A stretch of DNA of 12,072 nt from the NCBI GenBank assembly GCA_964623925.1, contig CAZUVT010000056.1, positions 1-12,072 of the forward strand, written 5' to 3'. The notes under the pieces are model-generated. The model searched no databases. It saw only the letters and a list, made by a program, of their open reading frames with translations, and was not told where the DNA came from. Shown piece by piece: positions 1 through 7,485 of this stretch. Origin of the DNA: CATJXY01 sp964623925. Lineage in GTDB: Bacteria > Bacillota_I > Bacilli_A > Erysipelotrichales > Erysipelotrichaceae. A program made the position numbers and the translations under genes. The stretch's first letter is position 1, and every line of letters starts with the position of its first letter.

Positions 1-956
1 AGCATTGCCTGATACCAAACTCCTGTCACTGCAAAAATGATCCAGGTCAATTCCCACTGTTCACTCAAAAAACTGATCCCAAGATAAATGGCAACGATGC
101 TCAGCCAATAAGCGACTGTAATCGCAGAATTGAACACTTTTCTTTCCTTTTTCTTTTTTGAATATTCGCCTTCCTGCAAAAGCACTTCATAGCTGGAATG
201 AATGATTCCGACCCGAACAAAGAAAATAACTCCGACTCCTACAAGCACAAGCAACATGCAGACCATGCCGACCATGAATAGATCATCATTTTCTTTAAAC
301 ATTACTCCCACAAAAATCGGAATCACCGAGCAGATACACAGCATCGTTCCGATAATATTATTTCTGATATAGGCCGCCTTATGTTGTTCTTTATGTTCCT
401 TTACCATGCCGCTGACTCCATATTCGGTCTCAAAGATCTCATTTTCCAAGTACTCAAATCGAGCTGTTTTTCCATGACATGAAATAAAGATGGCTACGGC
501 AATTGATACCAGGATCAATAAGATAATGATTCCCAATCCGGATGCCACATTTTCGGAAATCCCACTGTCAGATCTTTCGCTCATTCCGGCTAACAGAATC
601 AGGCAGATCGGGGAAATGATACACAAGAAAACCGCATAAGCAATTGGACGAGCAATCGCTTCTTTGGCCTGAAGAAACTCATAAGCTTCATTTAAAGAAA
701 CTTTACGGCAAACAAAATCGTCGACTGCCTCTTCCAAGCTGATTTCTTCCATCTCTTCTATTTCATCTTTCAATAAATAGTCAACACTTACGCCAAACAT
801 ATTGGATAACTTTACAAGTTTATCCAGATCCGGTATAGACTGGGCTCCTTCCCACTTCGATACCGCCTGTCTTGAGACTCCGATCTGATTGGCCAGTTCC
901 TCTTGTGACCATCCCGCTTTTTTGCGAAGCTGCGTCAATTTATCTGCAAAAATCAT
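1..956 (-). CDS. XRE-family HTH regulator with C-terminal membrane domain (partial, 3' end missing)
   Basis: This frame is open from an ATG at 954-956 to the left edge of the window, giving 318 codons with no stop, so the C-terminus is missing. Residues 5-62 form an XRE/Cro-type helix-turn-helix (WSQEELANQIGVSRQAVSKW at 16-35, then a PDLDKL segment). After an acidic linker (64-80) come hydrophobic stretches at about 104-124, 139-159, 200-219, 225-248, 277-297 and from 302 on, consistent with a multi-pass membrane domain. AGGAGG at 964-970 (minus strand) is well spaced and fixes the start. The gene lies about 140 bp downstream of the ABC transporter operon on the same strand, and I found no convincing promoter or terminator in the gap. 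Proteins with this layout are usually membrane-anchored transcription factors of unknown signal. The HTH call is firm. Ligand, target genes and any link to the upstream operon are unknown. Confidence 0.88.
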   Translation of the reverse strand, partial: MIFADKLTQLRKKAGWSQEELANQIGVSRQAVSKWEGAQSIPDLDKLVKLSNMFGVSVDYLLKDEIEEMEEISLEEAVDDFVCRKVSLNEAYEFLQAKEAIARPIAYAVFLCIISPICLILLAGMSERSDSGISENVASGLGIIILLILVSIAVAIFISCHGKTARFEYLENEIFETEYGVSGMVKEHKEQHKAAYIRNNIIGTMLCICSVIPIFVGVMFKENDDLFMVGMVCMLLVLVGVGVIFFVRVGIIHSSYEVLLQEGEYSKKKKERKVFNSAITVAYWLSIVAIYLGISFLSEQWELTWIIFAVTGVWYQAM

Positions 957-1094
957 ATTTTCATCCTCCTAGGTTATTCACGATGAAAGTTTATCAAATT
1001 TCTTGTTTGCACACCACCAACCCGCACCTTTCAATATGTCAACCGGCAGTTGCAATCTTGAAGATCGATCCTTTGAACTTCTTTTTAATAAAGA

Positions 1095-1850
1095 TTATGA
1101 TCCTTGTGCTGTAAAAAAGATCCGATCTTCTGCCGTATATTTTCGCACATGAAAAACCTGTTGTAAAACTTCCTGGTTCAATGCATCCTGCTTGGTTCCT
1201 TCAAAATAAACTTTTCCTTCCGATAAGATGATGAGGCGATCGGCAATCTGAATTGCCTGATTCAGATCGTGCATGATAATGAGGATCGTCTTTTTCTTTT
1301 GTTGCTTCAACTGTACCAAACAATCCAGAAATTCTGCTTCATAAGGCATATCCAATTGAGTCGTTGGTTCATCTAATACGAGTATCGGCGTATCTTGAGC
1401 CAAGATCATTGCCAGATAAGCCTTCTGCCTTTCTCCACCGGAAAGCTCATCGAGATACCGATCTGAAAGATCACGGATTCCAATCAACCCCATCGCTTCT
1501 TCAATCTTGGCTTCATCTTCCTTTTGAAGTCTTCGGGTAAGATCCAAATAAGGATTTCTTCCCATTGCCACAAGATCCTTGACAAGAAGATGAAAAGAAG
1601 GCAGTCCCTGCAAAAGAAAGGATATCTGCTTCGCTCTTTCTTTCGGCCGCATCTTTTTCAAATCCTGTTCATTAATTTTAATTTCTCCCTCATAGGGGAT
1701 CTGCTGATTCATACAGCGAATCAAGGTACTTTTCCCGACACCGTTCTTCCCGACAAGAACCGTCAATGCATGATCTTCAATTTGAAGGTCGATATCACTC
1801 AAAATTACTTTTTTCCCTATTGTAACTGAACAATGTTGAACTTTAAGCAT
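1095..1850 (-). CDS. ABC transporter ATP-binding protein, FecE/FepC-like (iron, siderophore or tetrapyrrole uptake)
   Basis: This 251-residue cytoplasmic ATPase would power the adjacent FecCD-type permease. All ABC motifs are present: Walker A GKNGVGKST (34-42), Q-loop Gln81, signature LSGGERQ (136-142), Walker B ILVLDEPT (156-163) and the switch histidine His194 in an MHDLNQA context. The length is usual for the family. The start codon overlaps the last codons of the permease gene (stop at 1843-1845), and AGGAGG at 1858-1863 sits just upstream, so translation is probably coupled. It is the last gene of the four-gene operon. The best family match is the iron-chelate/heme/cobalamin importer class, judged from the motif context and the permease partner. 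The sequence does not fix the substrate. Confidence 0.93.
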   Translation of the reverse strand: MLKVQHCSVTIGKKVILSDIDLQIEDHALTVLVGKNGVGKSTLIRCMNQQIPYEGEIKINEQDLKKMRPKERAKQISFLLQGLPSFHLLVKDLVAMGRNPYLDLTRRLQKEDEAKIEEAMGLIGIRDLSDRYLDELSGGERQKAYLAMILAQDTPILVLDEPTTQLDMPYEAEFLDCLVQLKQQKKKTILIIMHDLNQAIQIADRLIILSEGKVYFEGTKQDALNQEVLQQVFHVRKYTAEDRIFFTAQGS

Positions 1851-2826
1851 GAGTTTTCCTCCTGAATAGCAGAATCAGAAAAAACGGCGAACCGATTAAA
1901 GCCATCATGATTCCAACCGGAATCTCTGTCGGTGAAAAGGCAATTCTGCCGATCATATCTCCTAAAATCACGATAGATGCGCCAACTAGAGCACCGCAAC
2001 AAAGGCATGGGCGCACTTTTTCCCCGACGAGACTGCGGGCAATATGAGGTACGATCAGTCCTACAAATCCCAAAAGCCCGGCATAAGACACTACTGCTGA
2101 GGCCGCCAGGGAAGACGCAATCAAGCTGATGATTCGAAGTCGCCGTACACGAATGCCCAAAGAAGACGCCAATCCATCCCCCAAATTCAACACATCGATC
2201 TGATCGGATAAGATCCAGGAAAGAATAAAAGCAACAATGATCATGATGGATGGAATAAACAGTTTTTTTAATGACACCTGAGAAATCGATCCGATTGAAA
2301 AAGAAACATAAGCAGAAGCGATATCTGAATCAAGCAGGCAGAAAAAAGAGATTGCTGCGCTCAGAACCGTTGTCAAAGCCATTCCTGCTAAAATGATCGT
2401 GATCTGAGTGCCACCCAAGCGATCTGCCAGAAACAAGATCAAAAGTGTCGTAAAAAACGCACCCAAAAATGCAGCAGCAGGAATCATCAAAACAGCAGAA
2501 GGGAAAAAGCTCATCATCAAAACGACCATCAGTCCCGCTCCCGCATTGACTCCGATAATATTCGGTCCTGCCAGTTTATTCTGAGTCACGCTTTGCAGCA
2601 GGATCCCGCTTACCGATAACCCGACGCCCGCCAGAAGTCCTGCCAGCATGCGGGGAAGCCGGATCCTCTGAATGATCAGAATATGTCGGTTTTCGCCGAT
2701 TCCTACCAGCCCTTTTATCGCTTCCTCCACACTCAATTTAGTACTTCCCAAGATCAAGGCAGAGATCATGATCATGATCAAAATCACAGTCAGGATCACA
2801 AGAATTGATCCTGTTCTCTTTTTCAT
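1843..2826 (-). CDS. FecCD-family ABC transporter permease
   Basis: This is a hydrophobic integral membrane protein of about 327 residues. It belongs to the BtuC/FhuB/FecCD class, whose members form the membrane channel of importers for iron-siderophores, heme or cobalamin. Family hallmarks seen are a segment resembling the usual Q...NPLA.P..LG..GA region (QSVTQNKLAGPNIIGVNAGA), the cytoplasmic motif GLLGFVGLIVPHIAR, and the C-terminal TEIPVGIMMALIGSPFF. About nine or ten transmembrane helices are expected. The frame is open back to an ATG at 2856, but I chose the ATG at 2826. It lies one base after the stop of the upstream lipoprotein gene, follows a GAAGAG ribosome-binding sequence, and starts a classical MKKRTGS leader into helix 1. 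An ATG at 2838 is the alternative. The stop overlaps the start of the ATPase gene. Confidence 0.92.
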   Translation of the reverse strand: MKKRTGSILVILTVILIMIMISALILGSTKLSVEEAIKGLVGIGENRHILIIQRIRLPRMLAGLLAGVGLSVSGILLQSVTQNKLAGPNIIGVNAGAGLMVVLMMSFFPSAVLMIPAAAFLGAFFTTLLILFLADRLGGTQITIILAGMALTTVLSAAISFFCLLDSDIASAYVSFSIGSISQVSLKKLFIPSIMIIVAFILSWILSDQIDVLNLGDGLASSLGIRVRRLRIISLIASSLAASAVVSYAGLLGFVGLIVPHIARSLVGEKVRPCLCCGALVGASIVILGDMIGRIAFSPTEIPVGIMMALIGSPFFLILLFRRKTHA

Positions 2827-2827
2827 G

Positions 2828-3778
2828 CTACTCTTCATATCCATATACCAGATCAATCAAATACCGATAAGCTTCAGCCCAGCGATGATTCGGTTTGAAC
2901 TGAAATAACTCTTTAGGAAGATAAACGACCCGATCATTCTGAACTGCACTCAAACTCTGCCATATCGGATCTTGCAAAACAGAATCAAAATAGGCTTTTG
3001 ATGCTTCTTCATTGCCCATCGTAGTTACAAAAATAAACTTTGGATCTTCCTTTAAGATCTCTTCAATACTCAATCCATCCAACAGCACCGGTGCATTTTC
3101 GGCAATATTGTAAGTATTGATTTCCTTCAGCATCATCGCTGCAAAGTGATCTTCCGGTCGCTTCGCTTTGGTTGAAGAAGATGAAGACCCACTGCGAATA
3201 AAAAGGATCTTCTCTTTGTTTTCATTTTGATCGATACCATTTAAAAGCATTTCTATCTCACTTTGAACCTTTTTTCCATATATCTCATAGGCTGTTTCAT
3301 TTCCATTGATCTTTGTGCAGATTCCGAGCACTCTTAAATAATCATCAAAGGTTTCAACATGAAAGAGCGCCATCGGAATATTGGCCTCATTCAAGAGTTG
3401 AGCTACCTCCTGATGAACTTCCAGATCTAAAGTACCGATGACCAAATCCGGCTCACAGTCGATCAACAGCTCAGTATTGATCTTTTTCCCGGCACCATCA
3501 TCAACCAAGACCGCCTTTTCTGATGCAAAGTTTCGATCTACACTTTCCTGAACCGTAATAGAGACTTCTCCGCCGGAGATACTCCAGATTTCAGCGAATG
3601 ATGAAAACAACACCGCCACTTTCTGCGGCTTTTCAGATAAAAGGATCTCAGTTTGATTATCATCTGTAAATTGATAGTAGAGTTCCGCTTCGATCTCGGT
3701 GTTTTCTTTTTTTCCACACCCGCTAAGAAGCAGAACTATCACGATCAGAAGAACGAGTTTCTTTTTAACTCTTAACAT
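2828..3778 (-). CDS. FecB/BtuF-type substrate-binding lipoprotein of an ABC importer
   Basis: This 316-residue extracellular binding protein would be anchored to the membrane by a lipid. A lysine-rich start (VKKK) and hydrophobic stretch lead to the lipobox LSGC, with Cys21 as the lipidated residue. The body follows the class III periplasmic-binding-protein pattern: a first lobe with a PDLVIG element (about 110-115) and a second lobe with an EDPKFIFVTTMG element and a C-terminal RVVYLP. A serine run sits before TKAKRPEDHFAA in the second lobe. The start overlaps the stop of the 860-residue reductase gene by 7 bp, and GGCGGAGC just upstream acts as the ribosome binding site, so expression is closely tied to the reductase. 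The family covers siderophore, heme, cobalamin and related ligands. I cannot tell which from the sequence. Confidence 0.9.
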   Translation of the reverse strand: MLRVKKKLVLLIVIVLLLSGCGKKENTEIEAELYYQFTDDNQTEILLSEKPQKVAVLFSSFAEIWSISGGEVSITVQESVDRNFASEKAVLVDDGAGKKINTELLIDCEPDLVIGTLDLEVHQEVAQLLNEANIPMALFHVETFDDYLRVLGICTKINGNETAYEIYGKKVQSEIEMLLNGIDQNENKEKILFIRSGSSSSSTKAKRPEDHFAAMMLKEINTYNIAENAPVLLDGLSIEEILKEDPKFIFVTTMGNEEASKAYFDSVLQDPIWQSLSAVQNDRVVYLPKELFQFKPNHRWAEAYRYLIDLVYGYEE

Positions 3779-6354
3779 TTTGCTCCGCCTTTTAAATGGA
3801 CTTGAGCAGCCAGATTTTCTTCTTTGCGGTTTAAAAGACCCTGATCAAGAAGCTGACTTTCGACATTCTCAAATCCGATGCGATTGACGGTATCCGCAAA
3901 TCTTTCCCCGGTAATTCCCTGTTCTCTGAATAGAAGGATTGCCTTTTCAACAACATCCAAAACTTCATTCTTATCAGTAAAGACTTTGCTTAGAGGCAGT
4001 CCCTTTGCAGTCTTTTTGCCCCATCTTCCGCCGATAAAGACACGGTAACCATTAGTGAAATGTTCAAAGGCTTTGAACGGACATTTTCCGATACATCTTC
4101 CGCAGTGATTGCATGCATTTGGATCAACTTTGATCTTGCCGTCTTCCAGATGGGCAATCTTGATCGGACAAGCTGATTCGACCTGGCAGACCTTGCATCC
4201 ACGGCATTTATCGAGATCGATTTCCGGAACTCTTTGGCCGATGATGCCCAGATCATTCAGATCCGGCTTGACGCAGTTATTCGGACATCCGCCTACCGCA
4301 ATCTTAAATTTATGCGGCAACTTGACATCATGATATCCATGATAGAATCTTTCATGAATCTCTTCAGACAGATCAAATGTATCAATCAATCCATACTGAC
4401 AAGTCGTTCCTTTACAAGAGACGACTGGACGCACTTTTGATCCGGTACCACCGGTCTCCAGTCCATGCTCAGCCAAGAATTCACGAAGCGGTTCAATATT
4501 TTCATAAGGAACTTTCTGAATTTCGAGTGTTAAACGGCTCGTCATCGTAATTTCTCCGCTTCCAAAACGCTTTGCGGCTTCCGCGATGACAGCACTTTCT
4601 TCGGCCGTGATCTTTCCGTTTCGGGTGATCACACGGCCGTTAAAGCAATCTGCCGTATTTTTATCATGCAAGAATCCCCAGGCCTTTACCTTTGTAACTT
4701 CTTCCGGAGTAACAGATAATGCCACATTTTTAACTTTCACATCATTGAAAGCAGTTGCCCCTTCCAAAACAAGCGTATTGGTATAGCCGGCCATCATCAT
4801 GCGCCGTTGGGCAAAATAAGCTCTTTTTCCTTTTGTGCATACCAACAGAAGCTTTTCATCTTTCTTATATTCCGGAAGATTGCCGTCAAACGAAGCCAGA
4901 TCCACAAATCTAGCACCGCGGATCGATGGAGCAGAAGCAACATCCAGAATCTTGTAATCATTTGCCTTTCCATCCAGATACTCTTTCGGTGTCATACTCT
5001 TCATGATTCCTTCGATCTTATTTAGAAGAATCGAAGCGGCCTGTGTGAACGGATGAATAGCTGTTGAAAACGGCGGAGCGTAAGCGTAATCCGCATTTTC
5101 AAAGTCTTCCAAGGAAGCATTCATATTTAATCCTGTTACGGCAATATCAACCATCTTATCCACATTTCCGGAACCGATCACCTGAACACCCAAAAGCTGA
5201 TGCGTTTTCTTATCTGCTATCATTTTTGTAATGAAGACGGAAGCATCCGGGTAATAATGAGCTTTATCATTGGAAATGGATAAAGCAGTTTCTACATCAT
5301 AACCTGCTTCTTTTGCCTGTTTTTCCAAAAGTCCGGTACGTCCGCAGTTCAACTCCGGCAACTTTAAGATGGCCGTTCCCAACACACCCGGATAGCTCTT
5401 TGCTTTTCCACCTAAGATCTGGGCTAAAGTTCTTCCTTCCAGATTGGCACTGGACCCCATTGGCGAATACTGTGCAGCCTTTGTCATGCGATGCTGGACC
5501 ATTGCACAGTCTCCCACCGCATAAACATCTTCCAAATTAGTTTTAAATGCCGCATCCGTCAAGATCCTTCCACGATCCATTTTCAATCCACATTCATTTA
5601 AAAACTCTGTATTCGGACGGATTCCGGCAGAAACAACGACCAAGTCACAGGCAATATTCCCATTGTTAGTCAAAACAGAAGCAACTTTTCCTTCTCCCAT
5701 AAAGCGTTCTGCCATGGTATGGGTCATGATCCGAATTCCTGTTTTCTGAGTTTCTTTTTTAATATATCCGGCTATTTCTTCATCAAATACACCCGGCAGG
5801 ATCTGTGAAGCCGCCTCTAAGACCGTGACCGCACATCCCTGTCTTTTTAAATTCTCGGCCATTTCCAAACCGATAAATCCGCCGCCGATTACAACGGCAC
5901 GCTTAGCCTGATGTTCTGAAATTGCATTTCTGATGGAAACCGCATCCTGAGGAGTACGCACGGTATAGATTCCGTCTAAATCACTTCCTTCAAGGTTTAA
6001 GCGAACAGCACTGGCACCGGTAGCGATAACAAGCCGATCGTAAGCAACTTCTTCGGTTTGCATAGAATCCACATCCCGGATCAGGACCGTTTTTCTTTCA
6101 GCATCAAGTCCAATTGCCTCTTTGCCTATTTCAACCTGCACTCCTGTCAATTCACTGTATTGTTTCGGGGTGTTGACAATCAATTCATCCCGGCTTTCGA
6201 TGAGTCCTCCGACATAATACGGAAGTCCGCATCCGGCATAGGAAATCTCTTTGCTTTTTGTAATTAAAACGACCTCTGCATTCCAATCTTCCCGTTTTAA
6301 TTTCGCTGCTGTTTTCGTTCCGGCAGCAACTCCGCCTAAAATTACGATTTTCAT
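3772..6354 (-). CDS. Fusion: CoA-disulfide/persulfide reductase + rhodanese + siroheme sulfite/nitrite reductase-like module + 2x[4Fe-4S] ferredoxin
   Basis: This 860-residue protein carries four modules. Residues 1-450 are a pyridine nucleotide-disulfide oxidoreductase of the CoA-disulfide reductase/Npsr type: FAD motif GGVAAG (7-12), catalytic Cys42 in YAGCGLPYY, NAD(P)H motif GGGFIG (157-162), FAD-ribityl motif YAVGD (278-282), and a YAPPF segment (425-429). Residues 455-545 are a rhodanese domain with active-site Cys506 in CTKGKR. Residues 555-712 resemble one half of a sulfite/nitrite reductase: a ferredoxin-like half domain with a TSRLTLEI strand, then Cys647, Cys652, Cys690 and Cys694, which would ligate a [4Fe-4S] cluster beside siroheme. 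Residues 713-765 hold two ferredoxin cysteine sets (717/720/723/729 and 748/751/754/758). CoADR-rhodanese fusions are known persulfide reductases, and AsrC-type proteins combine siroheme and ferredoxin parts. Activity of the full fusion is inferred. GGGAG at 6361-6365 supports the start. It is the first gene of the operon. Confidence 0.9.
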   Translation of the reverse strand: MKIVILGGVAAGTKTAAKLKREDWNAEVVLITKSKEISYAGCGLPYYVGGLIESRDELIVNTPKQYSELTGVQVEIGKEAIGLDAERKTVLIRDVDSMQTEEVAYDRLVIATGASAVRLNLEGSDLDGIYTVRTPQDAVSIRNAISEHQAKRAVVIGGGFIGLEMAENLKRQGCAVTVLEAASQILPGVFDEEIAGYIKKETQKTGIRIMTHTMAERFMGEGKVASVLTNNGNIACDLVVVSAGIRPNTEFLNECGLKMDRGRILTDAAFKTNLEDVYAVGDCAMVQHRMTKAAQYSPMGSSANLEGRTLAQILGGKAKSYPGVLGTAILKLPELNCGRTGLLEKQAKEAGYDVETALSISNDKAHYYPDASVFITKMIADKKTHQLLGVQVIGSGNVDKMVDIAVTGLNMNASLEDFENADYAYAPPFSTAIHPFTQAASILLNKIEGIMKSMTPKEYLDGKANDYKILDVASAPSIRGARFVDLASFDGNLPEYKKDEKLLLVCTKGKRAYFAQRRMMMAGYTNTLVLEGATAFNDVKVKNVALSVTPEEVTKVKAWGFLHDKNTADCFNGRVITRNGKITAEESAVIAEAAKRFGSGEITMTSRLTLEIQKVPYENIEPLREFLAEHGLETGGTGSKVRPVVSCKGTTCQYGLIDTFDLSEEIHERFYHGYHDVKLPHKFKIAVGGCPNNCVKPDLNDLGIIGQRVPEIDLDKCRGCKVCQVESACPIKIAHLEDGKIKVDPNACNHCGRCIGKCPFKAFEHFTNGYRVFIGGRWGKKTAKGLPLSKVFTDKNEVLDVVEKAILLFREQGITGERFADTVNRIGFENVESQLLDQGLLNRKEENLAAQVHLKGGAKC

Positions 6355-6380
6355 AGTTTTCTCCCTTGCTCTTTATCAAA

Positions 6381-6410
6381 ATTTTACCTTCCCATACCCC
6401 GCTTTGTCAA
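6381..6410 (-). promoter_or_regulatory. Sigma-A-type promoter of the reductase-ABC transporter operon
   Basis: On the minus strand a perfect TTGACA (6405-6410) is followed after 18 bases by TAAAAT (6381-6386). Transcription would start near 6373-6375, giving a leader of only about 20 nt before the ATG at 6354. This leaves no room for a riboswitch, so control is more likely at the promoter itself. Confidence 0.75.
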
Positions 6411-6412
6411 TG

Positions 6413-6441
6413 AAAATAAAATCCGAAATCTTTTTTATTTT
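6413..6441. repeat. AT-only inverted repeat next to the -35 box
   Basis: Nine-base arms AAAATAAAA (6413-6421) and TTTTATTTT (6433-6441) are perfect inverted copies separated by 11 bases. The repeat ends two bases upstream of the TTGACA box of the reductase operon. It could be an operator or UP-like element, but low-complexity AT sequence forms such repeats by chance, so the functional call is weak. Confidence 0.3.
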
Positions 6442-6481
6442 TTGAATTTTTTATTCTTTCATTTTCTTCGACATCCAGCAC

Positions 6482-6510
6482 TTAAAAATATCCCGTTTAA
6501 ATGTTATGAT
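6482..6510 (+). promoter_or_regulatory. Candidate promoter for the AraC-family regulator
   Basis: TTAAAA (6482-6487), a 17-base spacer and TATGAT (6505-6510) preceded by TG form an extended -10 promoter pointing at the regulator gene. A second extended -10, TG-T-TAAAAT (6581-6589), lies closer to the ATG and could be used instead; it has no recognisable -35. The 264-bp divergent region 6355-6618 otherwise holds the reductase promoter, the AT repeat and a seven-codon reading frame at 6568-6591. Confidence 0.4.
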
Positions 6511-6618
6511 CGAAAATCTCAAAAAATATATCACTCTATCCAAACAGAACTAAAAATAAGAGGAAGCATGAAAAAACATCTGTTAAAATAAGATCAGTCA
6601 AAGCGAAAGGATCACAAC

Positions 6619-7482
6619 ATGGAATGGAATGAAAAACTACAAACAATCATTGATTATGTTGAAAATCATTTACAGCGAACAGAAGAGATGATTGACAGTG
6701 AAGACATCTCAAAAATTGCCGGATGCTCGTTTGGCTTTTTCCAAAAAGTATTCTCATATATGAACGGCATCAGTTTTGCGGAATATGTTCGTTCACGGAA
6801 ATTAACTTTAGCCGGCTATGATTTGAAAAGCACAGATCTGAAAGTAGTTGAGATAAGCTACAAATATGGTTATGATTCTCCGACATCCTTTACAAAAGTA
6901 TTTCAGCGCTTCCATGGGATATCACCAACAGCGGCAAGAAATCCAAACACGGTTTTAAAAGTCGTTCCAAAAATGCAGAATTCAGAACATCATGAATATT
7001 CGTGGAAACTTGAACAAAAGGATCATTTTCGCTTAGTGGGAAAAAAGGTCATGGTATCTTGCGAAAATAATCTTCATTTCAAGAAAATCCCGGAATTCTG
7101 GAATGAATGTCAGTGTAATGGCACTTTTGCAAAACTGATTTCAATAGATACTGCTCCTACAAAAGGGATGTTCGGAATATTCGGCAGCTATGATAAGCAG
7201 TTAAACGAAATTGAATATTCCATCATGGTCATATCCGATCAAGAACCACCTCAGGGTTTTACTACAATCGATATTTCCAATGCTACATGGGCAATTTTTG
7301 ATTGCAGAGGCTCTATTCCCCAAGCAATTCAGAATGGCTGGCAGTATCTCAACGAAGAATGGCTTGTCAAATATCCGTTTCAGCACGCATCCTGCCCGGA
7401 AATAGAATGGTTCAGTAATGATAATCGTTTTGATGACAACTATTTAAGTCAAATATGGATACCCATTATCAAGGAGGAATAA
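6619..7482 (+). CDS. AraC-family transcriptional regulator with GyrI-like effector-binding domain
   Basis: This 287-residue regulator has the Rob/SoxS-like order. The N-terminal AraC DNA-binding domain spans about residues 5-108: first helix-turn-helix around DISKIAGCSFGFFQKVFSYM, second around VVEISYKYGYDSPTSFTKVF, then the family-typical FHGISPTAAR. Residues about 125-285 form a GyrI-like small-molecule-binding domain ending in the typical YLSQIWIPI strand. AAAGGA at 6606-6611 sits seven bases before the ATG. The gene is divergent from the reductase operon and lies three bases upstream of the ASCH reading frame, whose GGAGG site overlaps its last codons, so the two are probably co-transcribed. 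Such proteins often respond to amphipathic or cationic compounds. The ligand and targets here are unknown; the divergent operon and the regulator's own gene are natural candidates. Confidence 0.93.
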   Translation: MEWNEKLQTIIDYVENHLQRTEEMIDSEDISKIAGCSFGFFQKVFSYMNGISFAEYVRSRKLTLAGYDLKSTDLKVVEISYKYGYDSPTSFTKVFQRFHGISPTAARNPNTVLKVVPKMQNSEHHEYSWKLEQKDHFRLVGKKVMVSCENNLHFKKIPEFWNECQCNGTFAKLISIDTAPTKGMFGIFGSYDKQLNEIEYSIMVISDQEPPQGFTTIDISNATWAIFDCRGSIPQAIQNGWQYLNEEWLVKYPFQHASCPEIEWFSNDNRFDDNYLSQIWIPIIKEE

Positions 7483-7485
7483 AAA

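Noticed and set aside
1037..1042. TTGACA on the minus strand upstream of the XRE gene as a -35 box
   Set aside because: No -10-like sequence lies 16-18 bases downstream; that stretch is GC-rich (GGTTGGTGG).
872..1114. 80-codon plus-strand reading frame at the start of the XRE gene
   Set aside because: It lies opposite the XRE coding region and the adjoining gap, has no ribosome binding site and resembles no protein family I know.
6355..6618. Riboswitch (cobalamin or FMN type) ahead of the reductase operon
   Set aside because: The predicted leader is only about 20 nt, and no conserved riboswitch core was recognisable.
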